Part shown: positions 8,866 to 17,163 of the stretch, piece after piece
How positions within the stretch are numbered: the first letter of the stretch is position 1
Layout of the letters: each line of letters begins with the position of its first letter
DNA from: an uncultured Clostridia bacterium
GTDB lineage: Bacteria; Bacillota; Clostridia; Lachnospirales; Anaerotignaceae
DNA: 64,000 bases
Direction of reading: 5' to 3'
Assembly: GCA_910586765.1 (NCBI GenBank)
Contig: CAJUJJ010000012.1
Span: forward strand, 21,088-85,087
Made by a program: the position numbers and the translations under genes
The notes under the pieces: generated by a model
Database searches by the model: none
What the model was told of the DNA's origin: nothing
The model's input: only the letters and a program-made list of their open reading frames with translations

Positions 8866-10140
8866 ATGTTAACATCAATAGTAGGTATTAACTGGGGAGA
8901 TGAAGGAAAAGGAAGAATGGTTGACCTTCTTTCTGAAAATTATGACATCGTTTCCCGTTATCAAGGAGGAAATAATGCAGGTCACACTGTCATAAATGAC
9001 AAAGGTAAATTTATATTAAATCTTTTACCTTCTGGTATACTTCGTGAAAATGTCGTAAATATTATGGGAACTGGCATGGTAATTGATTTAGAACATTTAA
9101 GCAACGAAAAGAAAAAATTGACAGATGCAGGTGTTAAAATTACACCAGAAAATTTAAAAATCAGTGATAGAGCAATTATTTGTATGCCTTATCACAAACA
9201 ACTTGACATATTAGAAGAAGACCGTCTTGGTGATGCAAAATTTGGTTCTACTAGACGTGGTATCTCTCCTGTATATGGTGACAAATATATGAAAAAATGT
9301 ATTCGTATGGGTGATTTACTTTATCCTGAACAATACAGAGCTTCTTTAAAAAATATATTGTCTTGGAAAAACTTAACCATACAAAATGTATATGGTGCTC
9401 CAGAAGTAAGCTATGACGATATGCTTTCTTGGTTAGACAAATATGCACAAGAATTTAAAGACTATATTTGTGATACAAGCATTTATTTAAACAATGCTGT
9501 AAAAGAAGGCAAAAAAGTAATGTTTGAAGCACAGCTTGGTGCTTTGAGAGATATTGACTTTGGTATTTATCCTTATACTTCTTCTTCTTCTACTATTGCC
9601 GCTTATGCTCCTATTGGTGCAGGTGTTCCAAATTTAAAACTGACAAATGTAATAGGTATTATGAAAGCATATTCTTCTTGTGTAGGAGAAGGCCCTTTTA
9701 CAGTAGAAATGTTTGGAGAAGAAGGAGAAGCACTTCGTGCCGCTGGTGGAGAATATGGTGCTGCAACGGGCAGACCTAGACGTGTAGGTGCATTTGATGC
9801 AGTTGCTTCTCGCTATGGTATTAGAGTACAAGGTTGCGATGAAGTCGCATTGACAAAATTAGATGTACTTTCTTATTTAGACAAAATCCCTGTATGTACT
9901 GCTTATACTGTAAACGGAAAAGAAACAAAAGAATTTCCTATTGGTGCAGAATTGGCAGCAGCAAAACCAGTATTTGAATATGTAGAAGGTTGGAAATGCG
10001 ATATTTCAAAATGCAGAAAACCTCAAGATTTACCAGAAGCTGCATTAAAATACATCAAATATATAGAACAATTATCACAGTGCCGTATTAAATATGTTTC
10101 TGTAGGTGCTGCAAGAGAAGAATATATTGTAATGTATTAA
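8866..10140 (+). CDS. purA: Adenylosuccinate synthetase
   Basis: This 424-aa enzyme joins IMP and aspartate using GTP, the first committed step to AMP. The start is set at ATG 8866, giving MLTSIVGINWGDEGKGR, the conserved N-terminus; earlier in-frame codons add non-homologous residues. Asp12 (GDEGKGR) and His40 (NNAGHT) are the catalytic pair; FGSTRRGI and TGRPRRVGAFD are also conserved. Length is normal for the family. The ribosome site (GGAAAGGGTG) is weak and somewhat distant. It is monocistronic, with a terminator at 10196. Confidence 0.97.
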   Translation: MLTSIVGINWGDEGKGRMVDLLSENYDIVSRYQGGNNAGHTVINDKGKFILNLLPSGILRENVVNIMGTGMVIDLEHLSNEKKKLTDAGVKITPENLKISDRAIICMPYHKQLDILEEDRLGDAKFGSTRRGISPVYGDKYMKKCIRMGDLLYPEQYRASLKNILSWKNLTIQNVYGAPEVSYDDMLSWLDKYAQEFKDYICDTSIYLNNAVKEGKKVMFEAQLGALRDIDFGIYPYTSSSSTIAAYAPIGAGVPNLKLTNVIGIMKAYSSCVGEGPFTVEMFGEEGEALRAAGGEYGAATGRPRRVGAFDAVASRYGIRVQGCDEVALTKLDVLSYLDKIPVCTAYTVNGKETKEFPIGAELAAAKPVFEYVEGWKCDISKCRKPQDLPEAALKYIKYIEQLSQCRIKYVSVGAAREEYIVMY

Positions 10141-10529
10141 ACTGTTTCAAACTGGGGAAAATAAAGTTTCCCTTCTATATTTTATTAACCATTTTAAGGG
10201 GAGAATATCTCCCCTTTTTTTAGCAAATAAAAAAATATATTGTATACTTGCCGCATTTTTTAGATATATTGTATATTATTTATTATTTTATTTGTTAAAA
10301 CAGCACATGTAACACTACAATTAACATTACCATATTGCTTTATTATTGTATATATTAAACAACAACTTTTTTATGCTAAATAAAGAAAGTTTTTTCTTTT
10401 TTTATTTTATACTAGACAAAGCTGTTTTCATGCTATAAAATGTAAAAAATTGTGTGTAAACGCAGTTTTATTGTGTTGCTCTAAAAATGATATATTTGTA
10501 AACCCTAGCGTAATGACGGAGGAATGAAA
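10141..10529. other. Intergenic region purA-carA
   Basis: This holds the purA terminator and about 300 bp of very AT-rich DNA. A small GGGAAA/TTTCCC hairpin occurs at 10155-10172. No PyrR-type attenuator or clear consensus promoter was recognised ahead of carA. Confidence 0.5.
10196..10221 (+). terminator. purA intrinsic terminator
   Basis: A GGGGAG/CTCCCC stem-loop is followed directly by seven T residues, 56 bp past the purA stop. Confidence 0.85.
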
Positions 10530-11609
10530 ATGGAAAAAAAAGTATATCTTGTATTAGAAAATGGGCAGTTTTTTGAGGGAAATGCTTTTGGTGCAGAAGG
10601 CGAAATCACTGGCGAAATCGTTTTTGCTACTGCTATGACAGGCTACCTTGAAACATTAACAGACCCTAGTTATTATGGACAAATTGTTGTACAGACATTT
10701 CCTTTAATTGGCAACTATGGTGTAATTCCTGCCGATTTTGAAAGTGCAAACACTCATGTGAAAGCATATATTGTTAGAGAATGGTGTCAAGAACCTTCCA
10801 ATTTTCGCTCAGAAGGAAATCTTGACACTTTTTTAAAGGAACGCAATGTCATTGGTCTTTGTAATATAGATACCAGACAGCTTACCAGAATTATAAGAGA
10901 ATATGGTGTTATGAATGCACGTATTGTAAATTCTATTGAAAATTTAGATAGCATTGTTTCAGAATTAAAAAATTATCGTGTGACTGATGCAGTCAAAAAC
11001 ACAACCTGTCATGAAATTACCATTTCAAAACCAGAAGCACCTAAAAACAAAGTTGTACTGATGGATTTTGGTGCAAAAAAACACATTCACAAAGAACTCG
11101 AAAAAAGAGGCTGCGAAGTCATTACTGTACCAGCTTATACCACATATGAACAAATTATGGAATTCAAACCAGATGGTATTATGCTCTCCAATGGTGCTGG
11201 CGACCCTGCAGACAATGTTGAAATCATTGAAGAAATCAAAAAATTATTACAAACAAAAATCCCTATATTTGGTATCTGTTTAGGTCATCAGCTTGTTGCA
11301 CTTGCAAACAACGCAAAAACAATCAAATTAAAATATGGTCATAGAGGTGCTAACCAGCCTGTAAAAGATTTAGTTACTGGAAATGTTTACATTACCAGTC
11401 AAAATCACGGCTATGCTGTAGACAGCAGTACACTTCCCTCTGGCTGTAGTATGCGTTTTGTAAATGCCAACGACAACACTTGTGAAGGTATTGATTATCA
11501 GGAAATTCCTGTTTTTACAGTACAGTTCCACCCTGAAGCAAATGGTGGCCCTAGAGATACTATGTTTTTATTTGACCGTTTTATAACATTGATGGGAGGT
11601 AACAAATAA
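10530..11609 (+). CDS. carA: Carbamoyl-phosphate synthase small (glutaminase) subunit
   Basis: This 359-aa subunit hydrolyses glutamine and channels ammonia to CarB. The N-terminal domain begins KVYLVLENGQFFEGNAFG; the C-terminal class I amidotransferase has the Cys nucleophile in IFGICLGHQL and the His/Glu in FHPEANGGPRD. ATG 10530 is chosen because GGAGG ends seven bases before it; the ATG at 10524 is too close to that site. Its stop TAA shares one base with the carB start (TAATG), indicating translational coupling and equal expression of the two subunits. Confidence 0.97.
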   Translation: MEKKVYLVLENGQFFEGNAFGAEGEITGEIVFATAMTGYLETLTDPSYYGQIVVQTFPLIGNYGVIPADFESANTHVKAYIVREWCQEPSNFRSEGNLDTFLKERNVIGLCNIDTRQLTRIIREYGVMNARIVNSIENLDSIVSELKNYRVTDAVKNTTCHEITISKPEAPKNKVVLMDFGAKKHIHKELEKRGCEVITVPAYTTYEQIMEFKPDGIMLSNGAGDPADNVEIIEEIKKLLQTKIPIFGICLGHQLVALANNAKTIKLKYGHRGANQPVKDLVTGNVYITSQNHGYAVDSSTLPSGCSMRFVNANDNTCEGIDYQEIPVFTVQFHPEANGGPRDTMFLFDRFITLMGGNK

Positions 11610-14600
11610 TGCCATTAAGACAAGATATTAAAAAGGTTTTAGTAATTGGTTCTGGCCCTATTGTCATAGGACAAGCAGCAGAATTTGACTATGCTGGCAC
11701 ACAGGCGTGCCGTACATTGCGTGAAGAAGGTTTGGAAGTTGTTCTTGTAAACAGCAATCCTGCTACTATTATGACAGACAAAGCAATGGCAGACCGCATT
11801 TATATTGAACCCCTTACCATTGATACATTAAAAAGAATTATAGAAAAAGAAAAACCAGACAGTGTACTTTCTACATTAGGCGGACAAACTGGTTTAACAC
11901 TTTCTATGCAGTTAGCAAAAGAAGGTTTTTTAAAACAACACAATGTCAAATTATTAGGTGCAAATCCTGTTACCATTGACAAAGCAGAAGACAGACAAAT
12001 GTTTAAAGATACTATGCTTGAAATAGGTGAACCTGTTATTCCTTCTGAAGTTGTAAATACAGTAGAAGATGCTATCACATTTGTAGAAACAATAGGCTAT
12101 CCTGTTATTATTCGTCCTGCTTTTACATTAGGTGGTACTGGCGGTGGTATTTGCAACAACGAAGAAGAACTTGTTGAAATTGCTTCCAATGGTTTGCGTC
12201 TTTCCCCTATTTCACAAATATTAGTTGAAAAATGTATTTCAGGTTGGAAAGAAATTGAATTTGAAGTAATGCGTGACAGCAAAGGAAATGTTATTACAAT
12301 CTGTAGTATGGAAAATTTTGACCCTGTTGGTGTGCATACAGGCGACTCCATTGTTATCGCTCCTGCTGTTACATTAGCAGACAAAGAATATCAAATGCTT
12401 CGCTCTGCTTCTTTAAATATTATTTCTGCACTTGGCGTAGAAGGCGGTTGTAATTGTCAATTTGCTTTAAATCCAGACAGTTTTGAATATGCAGTTATAG
12501 AAGTAAATCCTCGTGTATCTCGTTCTTCTGCACTTGCTTCCAAAGCAACTGGCTATCCTATTGCAAAAGTTGCAGCTAAAATTGCCATAGGGTACACATT
12601 AGACGAAATTAAAAATGCTGTAACAGGCAGCACTTATGCTTGTTTTGAGCCTACAATAGACTATGTTGTTGTAAAACTGCCAAAATGGCCATTTGACAAA
12701 TTTGTATATGCAAAACGTGTTTTAGGTACACAAATGAAAGCAACTGGTGAAGTTATGGCGATTGCTCCTAATTTCGAAATGGCAATTATGAAAGCTGTAA
12801 GAGGTGCAGAGATTTCTCTTGACAGTTTGAATTTGCCTAAACTGGAAACACTTTCTAAAGAACAAATATTACAAAAAGTACACATCTGTGATGACGAACG
12901 ACTTTTTGTGGTATTTGAAGCATTAAAAAGAGGCATTACACCACAACAAATTAACGACATTACTAAAATTGACAAGTGGTTTTTATATAAATTGCTCAAT
13001 TTAATAAACTATGAAAAAGAATTATCTGAAAAAACACTTGATGATGCTTTATATTTAAAAGGCAAAAAATTGGGCTATCCAGACAAAGTTATAGAAAGAA
13101 TTTCAAAACAAAAAATACAAAATCCAGCTTCTGCTGTATTCAAAATGGTAGATACTTGTGCAGCGGAATTTAAAGCAGAAACACCTTATTTCTATTCCAC
13201 ATATGATACAGAAAATGAAGCACTAGAACACATTCAAACATATGGTTCTGGTAAACCTACTGTCATTGTATTTGGTTCTGGGCCAATACGTATAGGACAA
13301 GGTATTGAATTTGACTATGCTTCTGTTCACTGTGTTTGGGCATTAAAAGAAGCTGGCTATGAAGTTGTAATTGCCAACAACAACCCTGAAACCGTTTCAA
13401 CAGACTTTGACACAGCAGACAGATTGTATTTTGATGCTCTTACACCAGAAGATGTTATGAACATTATCAAAACAGAAAAACCTTATGGTGTTGTTGTAGC
13501 ATTTGGTGGACAAACAGCTATCAAATTAACTAAATTTTTAGAAGCAAATGGCGTTAAAATATTAGGTACTCCTGCCGACAGCATTGATGCCGCAGAAGAT
13601 AGAGAACGTTTTGATGAACTTTTAGAAAGTTTACACATTGAACGTCCTGCTGGCTACACTGTTATGAGAACAGAAGATGCTTTAAAAGTTGCCAACAATT
13701 TAGGTTATCCTGTTTTAATGCGTCCTTCTTATGTTTTAGGCGGTCAAAATATGATTATTGCTCACAGTGACGAAGATATTAGAGAATATATGCAGATTAT
13801 ACTTTCTCACAATATCGAAAATCCTATATTGATTGACAAATACCTTATGGGTGTGGAAATAGAAGTGGACGCTATTTGTGACGGAGAAGAAATACTCATA
13901 CCTGGTATTATGGAACATATAGAGCGTGCTGGTATACACTCTGGTGACTCTATTGCAGTATACCCTGCTTGGAATGTCAGCGGAGAATTAACACAAAAAC
14001 TAATTGAATATACAAAAAATCTTGCCGTTTCTTTAAAAACAAAGGGTCTTGTAAATATTCAATATGTTATATATGAAAATCAAATTTATGTAATAGAAGT
14101 AAATCCTCGTTCTTCCAGAACGATACCATATATTAGCAAAGTAACAGGTGTACCTATGGTAGATTTAGCTACAAGAGCAATGCTTGGTGAAAAACTAAAA
14201 GATATGGGTTATGGCACAGGACTTTATAAAACACCTCCTTATGTTGCTGTAAAAGTACCAGTATTCTCATTTGAAAAGCTTATTGATGTAGATGTACAGT
14301 TAGGGCCTGAAATGAAATCTACTGGAGAAGTATTAGGTATAGGCAAAACGCTCAGCGAAGCACTTTATAAAGGTCTAATTGCTGCTGGCTACAAAATGAA
14401 AAAACAAGGTGCTATGTTTGTAACAGTGCGTGATGCAGATAAAGCAGAAATTGTGGACATTACTAAAAAATATGCTTCACTTGGTTTTGAAATTTATGCA
14501 ACAAAAGGTACTGCAAACGTATTATTGCAAGCTGGTATTAGTGTAAAAGTTGTAAACAAAATACACGAGTCAAAAGACAATTCAAAAGTGCTTTTGGAAA

Positions 14601-15661
14601 GCGGAAAAATCAATTATATTATTTCTACTTCTTCAAAGGGACGTTTGCCAAGTTTGGACAGTGTAAAAATACGTCGTCTTGCTGTAGAACATTCTATACC
14701 TTGTTTGACTTCTTTAGACACAGCAAATGCACTTGCAGATAGTTTAATCAGCCGTTTTTCTGAATATAGCACAGAACTCATTGACATTAACCATATGAGA
14801 GAAAAACGTATGAAATTACCTTTTACAAAACTATCCGCTTGTGGTAATGACTATATTTATTTTAACTGTTTAGACGGTCACGAAATTACAAGTCCAGAAT
14901 CCCTTGCGGTTTCACTTTCTCATAGGCATTTTGGTATAGGTGGTGATGGTGTTGTATTGATGGAAAAATCCGACATTGCTGATGTTAAAATGAGAATGTA
15001 CAATCTGGACGGCAGCGAAGGCAGAATGTGCGGAAATGCTTTACGTTGTATTGGAAAATATGTCTATGAAAATGGTTATGTTCCTAAAACAGATATGACA
15101 GTAGAAACACTCTCTGGTGTAAAACAGTTAAAACTGTTTGTACAAAATGGTGTAGTAGATTTTGCAACGGTTAATATGGGTAAGGCAATATTAGAGCCTG
15201 AACAAATCCCTGTCAGAATAAGAGGTTTGCAGTTTAAAAATGTATTGAATTATCCTGTAAATATAGATGGTAAAGAATACAGCATTACTTGTATTTCTAT
15301 GGGCAATCCTCATGCTGTTGTATTCTGGAACAACTTAGATAATTTAGACATTGAAAAAATAGGCCCTGCATTTGAATATAGTCCACTTTTCCCAGAAAGA
15401 GTAAATGTAGAATTTGTGCAAATTATCAATTCTACTACATTAAAAATGAGAGTTTGGGAAAGAGGAAGCGGAGAGACTTGGGCTTGTGGTACAGGTGCCT
15501 GTGCCGCAGCAGTCGCAGCAGTGTTAAATGGTTATTGCAGCAAAGAAAAACAAATTACTGTAAAATTAAAAGGCGGCGATTTGCTTATTAAATATACTGA
15601 TGATACTGTTTATCTTTCTGGAAAAGCTGAAAAAGTATATGAAGGTGTCGTTGAAATCTAA
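11609..15661 (+). CDS. carB-dapF: Carbamoyl-phosphate synthase large subunit fused to diaminopimelate epimerase
   Basis: This 1350-aa open frame joins two complete enzymes. Residues 1-1067 are CarB: two ATP-grasp halves (starting KVLVIGSGPIVIGQAAEFDY and TVIVFGSGPIRIGQGIEFDY) and a C-terminal MGS-like domain. Residues 1068-1350 are DapF: MKLPFTKLSACGNDY, first active-site Cys in GRMCGNALRC (about 1141), second in ETWACGTGACAAA (about 1293). The junction is end to end, with no linker and no stop; an internal ATG at 14810 matches the normal DapF start but lacks a good ribosome site. CarB supplies pyrimidine and arginine synthesis; DapF converts LL- to meso-diaminopimelate for peptidoglycan and lysine. 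The pathways are unrelated, so the fusion is unexpected. Confidence 0.95.
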   Translation: MPLRQDIKKVLVIGSGPIVIGQAAEFDYAGTQACRTLREEGLEVVLVNSNPATIMTDKAMADRIYIEPLTIDTLKRIIEKEKPDSVLSTLGGQTGLTLSMQLAKEGFLKQHNVKLLGANPVTIDKAEDRQMFKDTMLEIGEPVIPSEVVNTVEDAITFVETIGYPVIIRPAFTLGGTGGGICNNEEELVEIASNGLRLSPISQILVEKCISGWKEIEFEVMRDSKGNVITICSMENFDPVGVHTGDSIVIAPAVTLADKEYQMLRSASLNIISALGVEGGCNCQFALNPDSFEYAVIEVNPRVSRSSALASKATGYPIAKVAAKIAIGYTLDEIKNAVTGSTYACFEPTIDYVVVKLPKWPFDKFVYAKRVLGTQMKATGEVMAIAPNFEMAIMKAVRGAEISLDSLNLPKLETLSKEQILQKVHICDDERLFVVFEALKRGITPQQINDITKIDKWFLYKLLNLINYEKELSEKTLDDALYLKGKKLGYPDKVIERISKQKIQNPASAVFKMVDTCAAEFKAETPYFYSTYDTENEALEHIQTYGSGKPTVIVFGSGPIRIGQGIEFDYASVHCVWALKEAGYEVVIANNNPETVSTDFDTADRLYFDALTPEDVMNIIKTEKPYGVVVAFGGQTAIKLTKFLEANGVKILGTPADSIDAAEDRERFDELLESLHIERPAGYTVMRTEDALKVANNLGYPVLMRPSYVLGGQNMIIAHSDEDIREYMQIILSHNIENPILIDKYLMGVEIEVDAICDGEEILIPGIMEHIERAGIHSGDSIAVYPAWNVSGELTQKLIEYTKNLAVSLKTKGLVNIQYVIYENQIYVIEVNPRSSRTIPYISKVTGVPMVDLATRAMLGEKLKDMGYGTGLYKTPPYVAVKVPVFSFEKLIDVDVQLGPEMKSTGEVLGIGKTLSEALYKGLIAAGYKMKKQGAMFVTVRDADKAEIVDITKKYASLGFEIYATKGTANVLLQAGISVKVVNKIHESKDNSKVLLESGKINYIISTSSKGRLPSLDSVKIRRLAVEHSIPCLTSLDTANALADSLISRFSEYSTELIDINHMREKRMKLPFTKLSACGNDYIYFNCLDGHEITSPESLAVSLSHRHFGIGGDGVVLMEKSDIADVKMRMYNLDGSEGRMCGNALRCIGKYVYENGYVPKTDMTVETLSGVKQLKLFVQNGVVDFATVNMGKAILEPEQIPVRIRGLQFKNVLNYPVNIDGKEYSITCISMGNPHAVVFWNNLDNLDIEKIGPAFEYSPLFPERVNVEFVQIINSTTLKMRVWERGSGETWACGTGACAAAVAAVLNGYCSKEKQITVKLKGGDLLIKYTDDTVYLSGKAEKVYEGVVEI

Positions 15662-15676
15662 TTTATTGTAATATAA

Positions 15677-15716
15677 AACACAAGAAATATCATAAAAGTA
15701 TTTCTTGTGTTTTTTG
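15677..15716 (+). terminator. carB-dapF intrinsic terminator
   Basis: AACACAAGAAATA pairs with TATTTCTTGTGTT over a short loop, followed by a T-rich run. Confidence 0.85.
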
Positions 15717-15753
15717 TTGTATATTGTAAATCAAAAAATGATACAAAAAGTGA

Positions 15754-15782
15754 TTGACATCTTAATAACTTTAAAGTATAAA
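15754..15782 (+). promoter_or_regulatory. Consensus promoter of a small RNA
   Basis: TTGACA (15754-15759) and TATAAA (15777-15782) are spaced 17 bp apart. No coding region follows on this strand; the next element is the structured RNA ending in a terminator at about 15906. Confidence 0.75.
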
Positions 15783-15788
15783 GTTGTA

Positions 15789-15908
15789 CCACTTGAAACA
15801 AAATAATAACAAAAAAATGCCCATCCTGTCGCAACCAGGATGAGCGGTGTCCGTAAGGGCATTGCTAAATTCTAGGAGCATCCACTTTTGGAGTGGGTGC
15901 TTTTCTTT
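15789..15908 (+). ncRNA. Candidate structured small RNA, about 120 nt
   Basis: The segment between a consensus promoter and a strong terminator contains no plausible ORF. It is G+C richer than its surroundings. AATGCCC pairs with the distal GGGCATT, enclosing two hairpins (ATCCTG/CAGGAT and CGG/CCG), a three-way-junction shape. A spacer with CTAGGAG follows, then the GCATCCACT/AGTGGGTGC terminator stem. On the minus strand the same AATGCCC/GGGCATT arms end in seven T residues, so the element may also terminate the XRE gene arriving from the right. I do not recognise the family; a type I antitoxin or phage-related sRNA is possible. Confidence 0.55.
15878..15906 (+). terminator. Terminator of the small RNA
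   Basis: A nine-base-pair stem, GCATCCACT with AGTGGGTGC, is followed by TTTTCTTTTT. Confidence 0.85.
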
Positions 15909-15959
15909 TTATTATTGTACCATAATTATTTTTAAAATACAACAAAAATCATATAGCAA

Positions 15960-16322
15960 TTAATTTTTATTTTTTAACAATAGCTGACATTCTAAATAAT
16001 AATCAATAAAATTATCAAATGCTATAAGTTGTTGTTCTTCCAAAGTATACAATAAATCTTCTAATTTTATATCATAATATGTTTCAGAGGTTGTATTGTT
16101 TGAGTATTTCAATAAATAGTCATGAAACAAGTCATCTAAAGATATTCCCAAAACTTCAGCAATTTTACCAACTTTTTCGATATTAAATATATTTTTACCG
16201 TTTTCAAATAGACAAAACGAACTTTGAGGGACACCTACTTTTTCAGCTAAAGCCTTTTGAGATAACTTTTTATTATTTCTTAATTCTTTTATCTTTTTTC
16301 CTATTTTTACACTATCATACAT
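15960..16322 (-). CDS. XRE-family (Cro/CI-type) transcriptional regulator
   Basis: This 120-aa protein has an N-terminal helix-turn-helix (IKELRNNKKLSQKALAEKVGVPQSSFCLFENG) and a short C-terminal domain of unknown role ending in a helical, Leu-rich segment. A GAGGTGAG ribosome site precedes ATG 16322. It lies 11 bp downstream of a second XRE gene on the same strand, so the two are probably co-transcribed. It is likely an accessory-region regulator; its target is not identifiable. Confidence 0.8.
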   Translation of the reverse strand: MYDSVKIGKKIKELRNNKKLSQKALAEKVGVPQSSFCLFENGKNIFNIEKVGKIAEVLGISLDDLFHDYLLKYSNNTTSETYYDIKLEDLLYTLEEQQLIAFDNFIDYYLECQLLLKNKN

Positions 16323-16333
16323 ACTTGCTCACC

Positions 16334-16654
16334 TCATTTATGAAATGCTATAAACTCCGTCAATGCTTTGCAAATGAACTGTCTTTCTATAGGATTTAAA
16401 CCTTTTGTTTTATTCAATATTTCATGAATAATTGGTTGGTTTTGTTTTGGCTTCAATGAGCTATCATCTAAGCCTATTTTAAAAAAATTTGCTATCGCTA
16501 ATGCAACATCAACGGAAGGAACTTTTTTAGCTCTTTCTATTTCTCCTAAATAAGCCTGAGTAATATTTAATTTTAATGATAAACTTAATAAAGAAAGCCT
16601 TCTATTTTTTCTCATACTTCTTATAGTTTTTCCAAATAAATCACAGTTAAACAT
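16334..16654 (-). CDS. XRE-family transcriptional regulator
   Basis: This 106-aa protein has a helix-turn-helix at about residues 7-62 (GKTIRSMRKNRRLSLLSLSLKLNITQAYLGEIERAKKVPSVD), followed by a conserved-looking tail KTKGLNPIERQFICKALTEF. It is divergent from the 99-aa gene at 16845. Two TATGCTATAT direct repeats lie in the shared gap and may be its operator. The ribosome site is weak (ATAGGGATAAG). It is likely a CI/SinR-like repressor of its own divergent promoter. Confidence 0.8.
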   Translation of the reverse strand: MFNCDLFGKTIRSMRKNRRLSLLSLSLKLNITQAYLGEIERAKKVPSVDVALAIANFFKIGLDDSSLKPKQNQPIIHEILNKTKGLNPIERQFICKALTEFIAFHK

Positions 16655-16696
16655 TATCTTATCCCTATCTAATAAAAAATAATTATATATCGATTA

Positions 16697-16784
16697 TATG
16701 CTATATTTATTTGCAAAATTTATGCTATATACTAATAAAATTAAGCAAATATAAATTGACAAAAATCAGATACTCTCTTATAAT
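16697..16784 (+). promoter_or_regulatory. Operator-like repeats and consensus promoter of the 99-aa gene
   Basis: TATGCTATAT occurs at 16697-16706 and 16721-16730 (24 bp apart, about two helical turns), followed by a perfect promoter TTGACA (16756-16761), 17-bp spacer, TATAAT (16779-16784). The arrangement suggests repression by the divergent XRE protein. Confidence 0.6.
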
Positions 16785-16844
16785 GTAAATCAAATAAACT
16801 TTTACAATTTATGACTTATATTTTTTAGTAAAGGAGAAAAGAAA

Positions 16845-17144
16845 ATGAACAAAAAGAATTTTAAAAAAAGAAAAATAGCACGACTAGAGAAAGAATTAGA
16901 CGAAATTTTTGAATTAGCAAAAAAATCACATTTAACGGAAGAACAAGAAAAACGTATGCCCATTTTAATTAATCAATTAAATAAATTATATGGTATTCCT
17001 GCAGTTGATATACGAAAATTCTGGGAAAATTTTCAAAAAAAATATTCGCCAGAGATAGAAAAGTTTTTACAAGAACATAAAGAGATAGGTTCGTTAGAAA
17101 TAAAGCAGTTTTTAGAACAACTCGAAAACAAAAAAGAGATGTAA
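16845..17144 (+). CDS. Small charged helical protein of unknown function
   Basis: This 99-aa, Lys/Glu-rich, predicted all-helical protein has no signal peptide or membrane segment. AAAGGAGA precedes ATG 16845 at normal spacing, and a perfect consensus promoter lies upstream. Sequence features include LTEEQEKRMPILINQLNKLYGIPAVDIRKFWENFQ. I do not recognise the family. It is divergent from two XRE genes and convergent with the DUF4157-AHH operon. An immunity or antitoxin role is conceivable because it is the only small gene near the toxin-like pair, but orientation argues against co-transcription with them. Confidence 0.65.
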   Translation: MNKKNFKKRKIARLEKELDEIFELAKKSHLTEEQEKRMPILINQLNKLYGIPAVDIRKFWENFQKKYSPEIEKFLQEHKEIGSLEIKQFLEQLENKKEM

Positions 17145-17158
17145 AACACCTCTTTTTT
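17131..17158. terminator. Bidirectional terminator between convergent genes
   Basis: AAAAAGAGATGT and ACACCTCTTTTT form a 12-bp stem with one mismatch and an AAA loop, overlapping the stop codon of the 99-aa gene. T-runs occur on both strands. Confidence 0.75.
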
Positions 17159-17163
17159 TAATG

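Noticed and set aside
10222..10523. PyrR-type pyrimidine attenuator ahead of carA
   Set aside because: No anti-antiterminator/terminator pair or PyrR-binding loop could be found in this AT-rich gap.
14810..15661. Separate dapF gene starting at ATG 14810
   Set aside because: There is no stop codon before it and no good ribosome site, so the sequence as given encodes a fusion. Internal initiation cannot be excluded.
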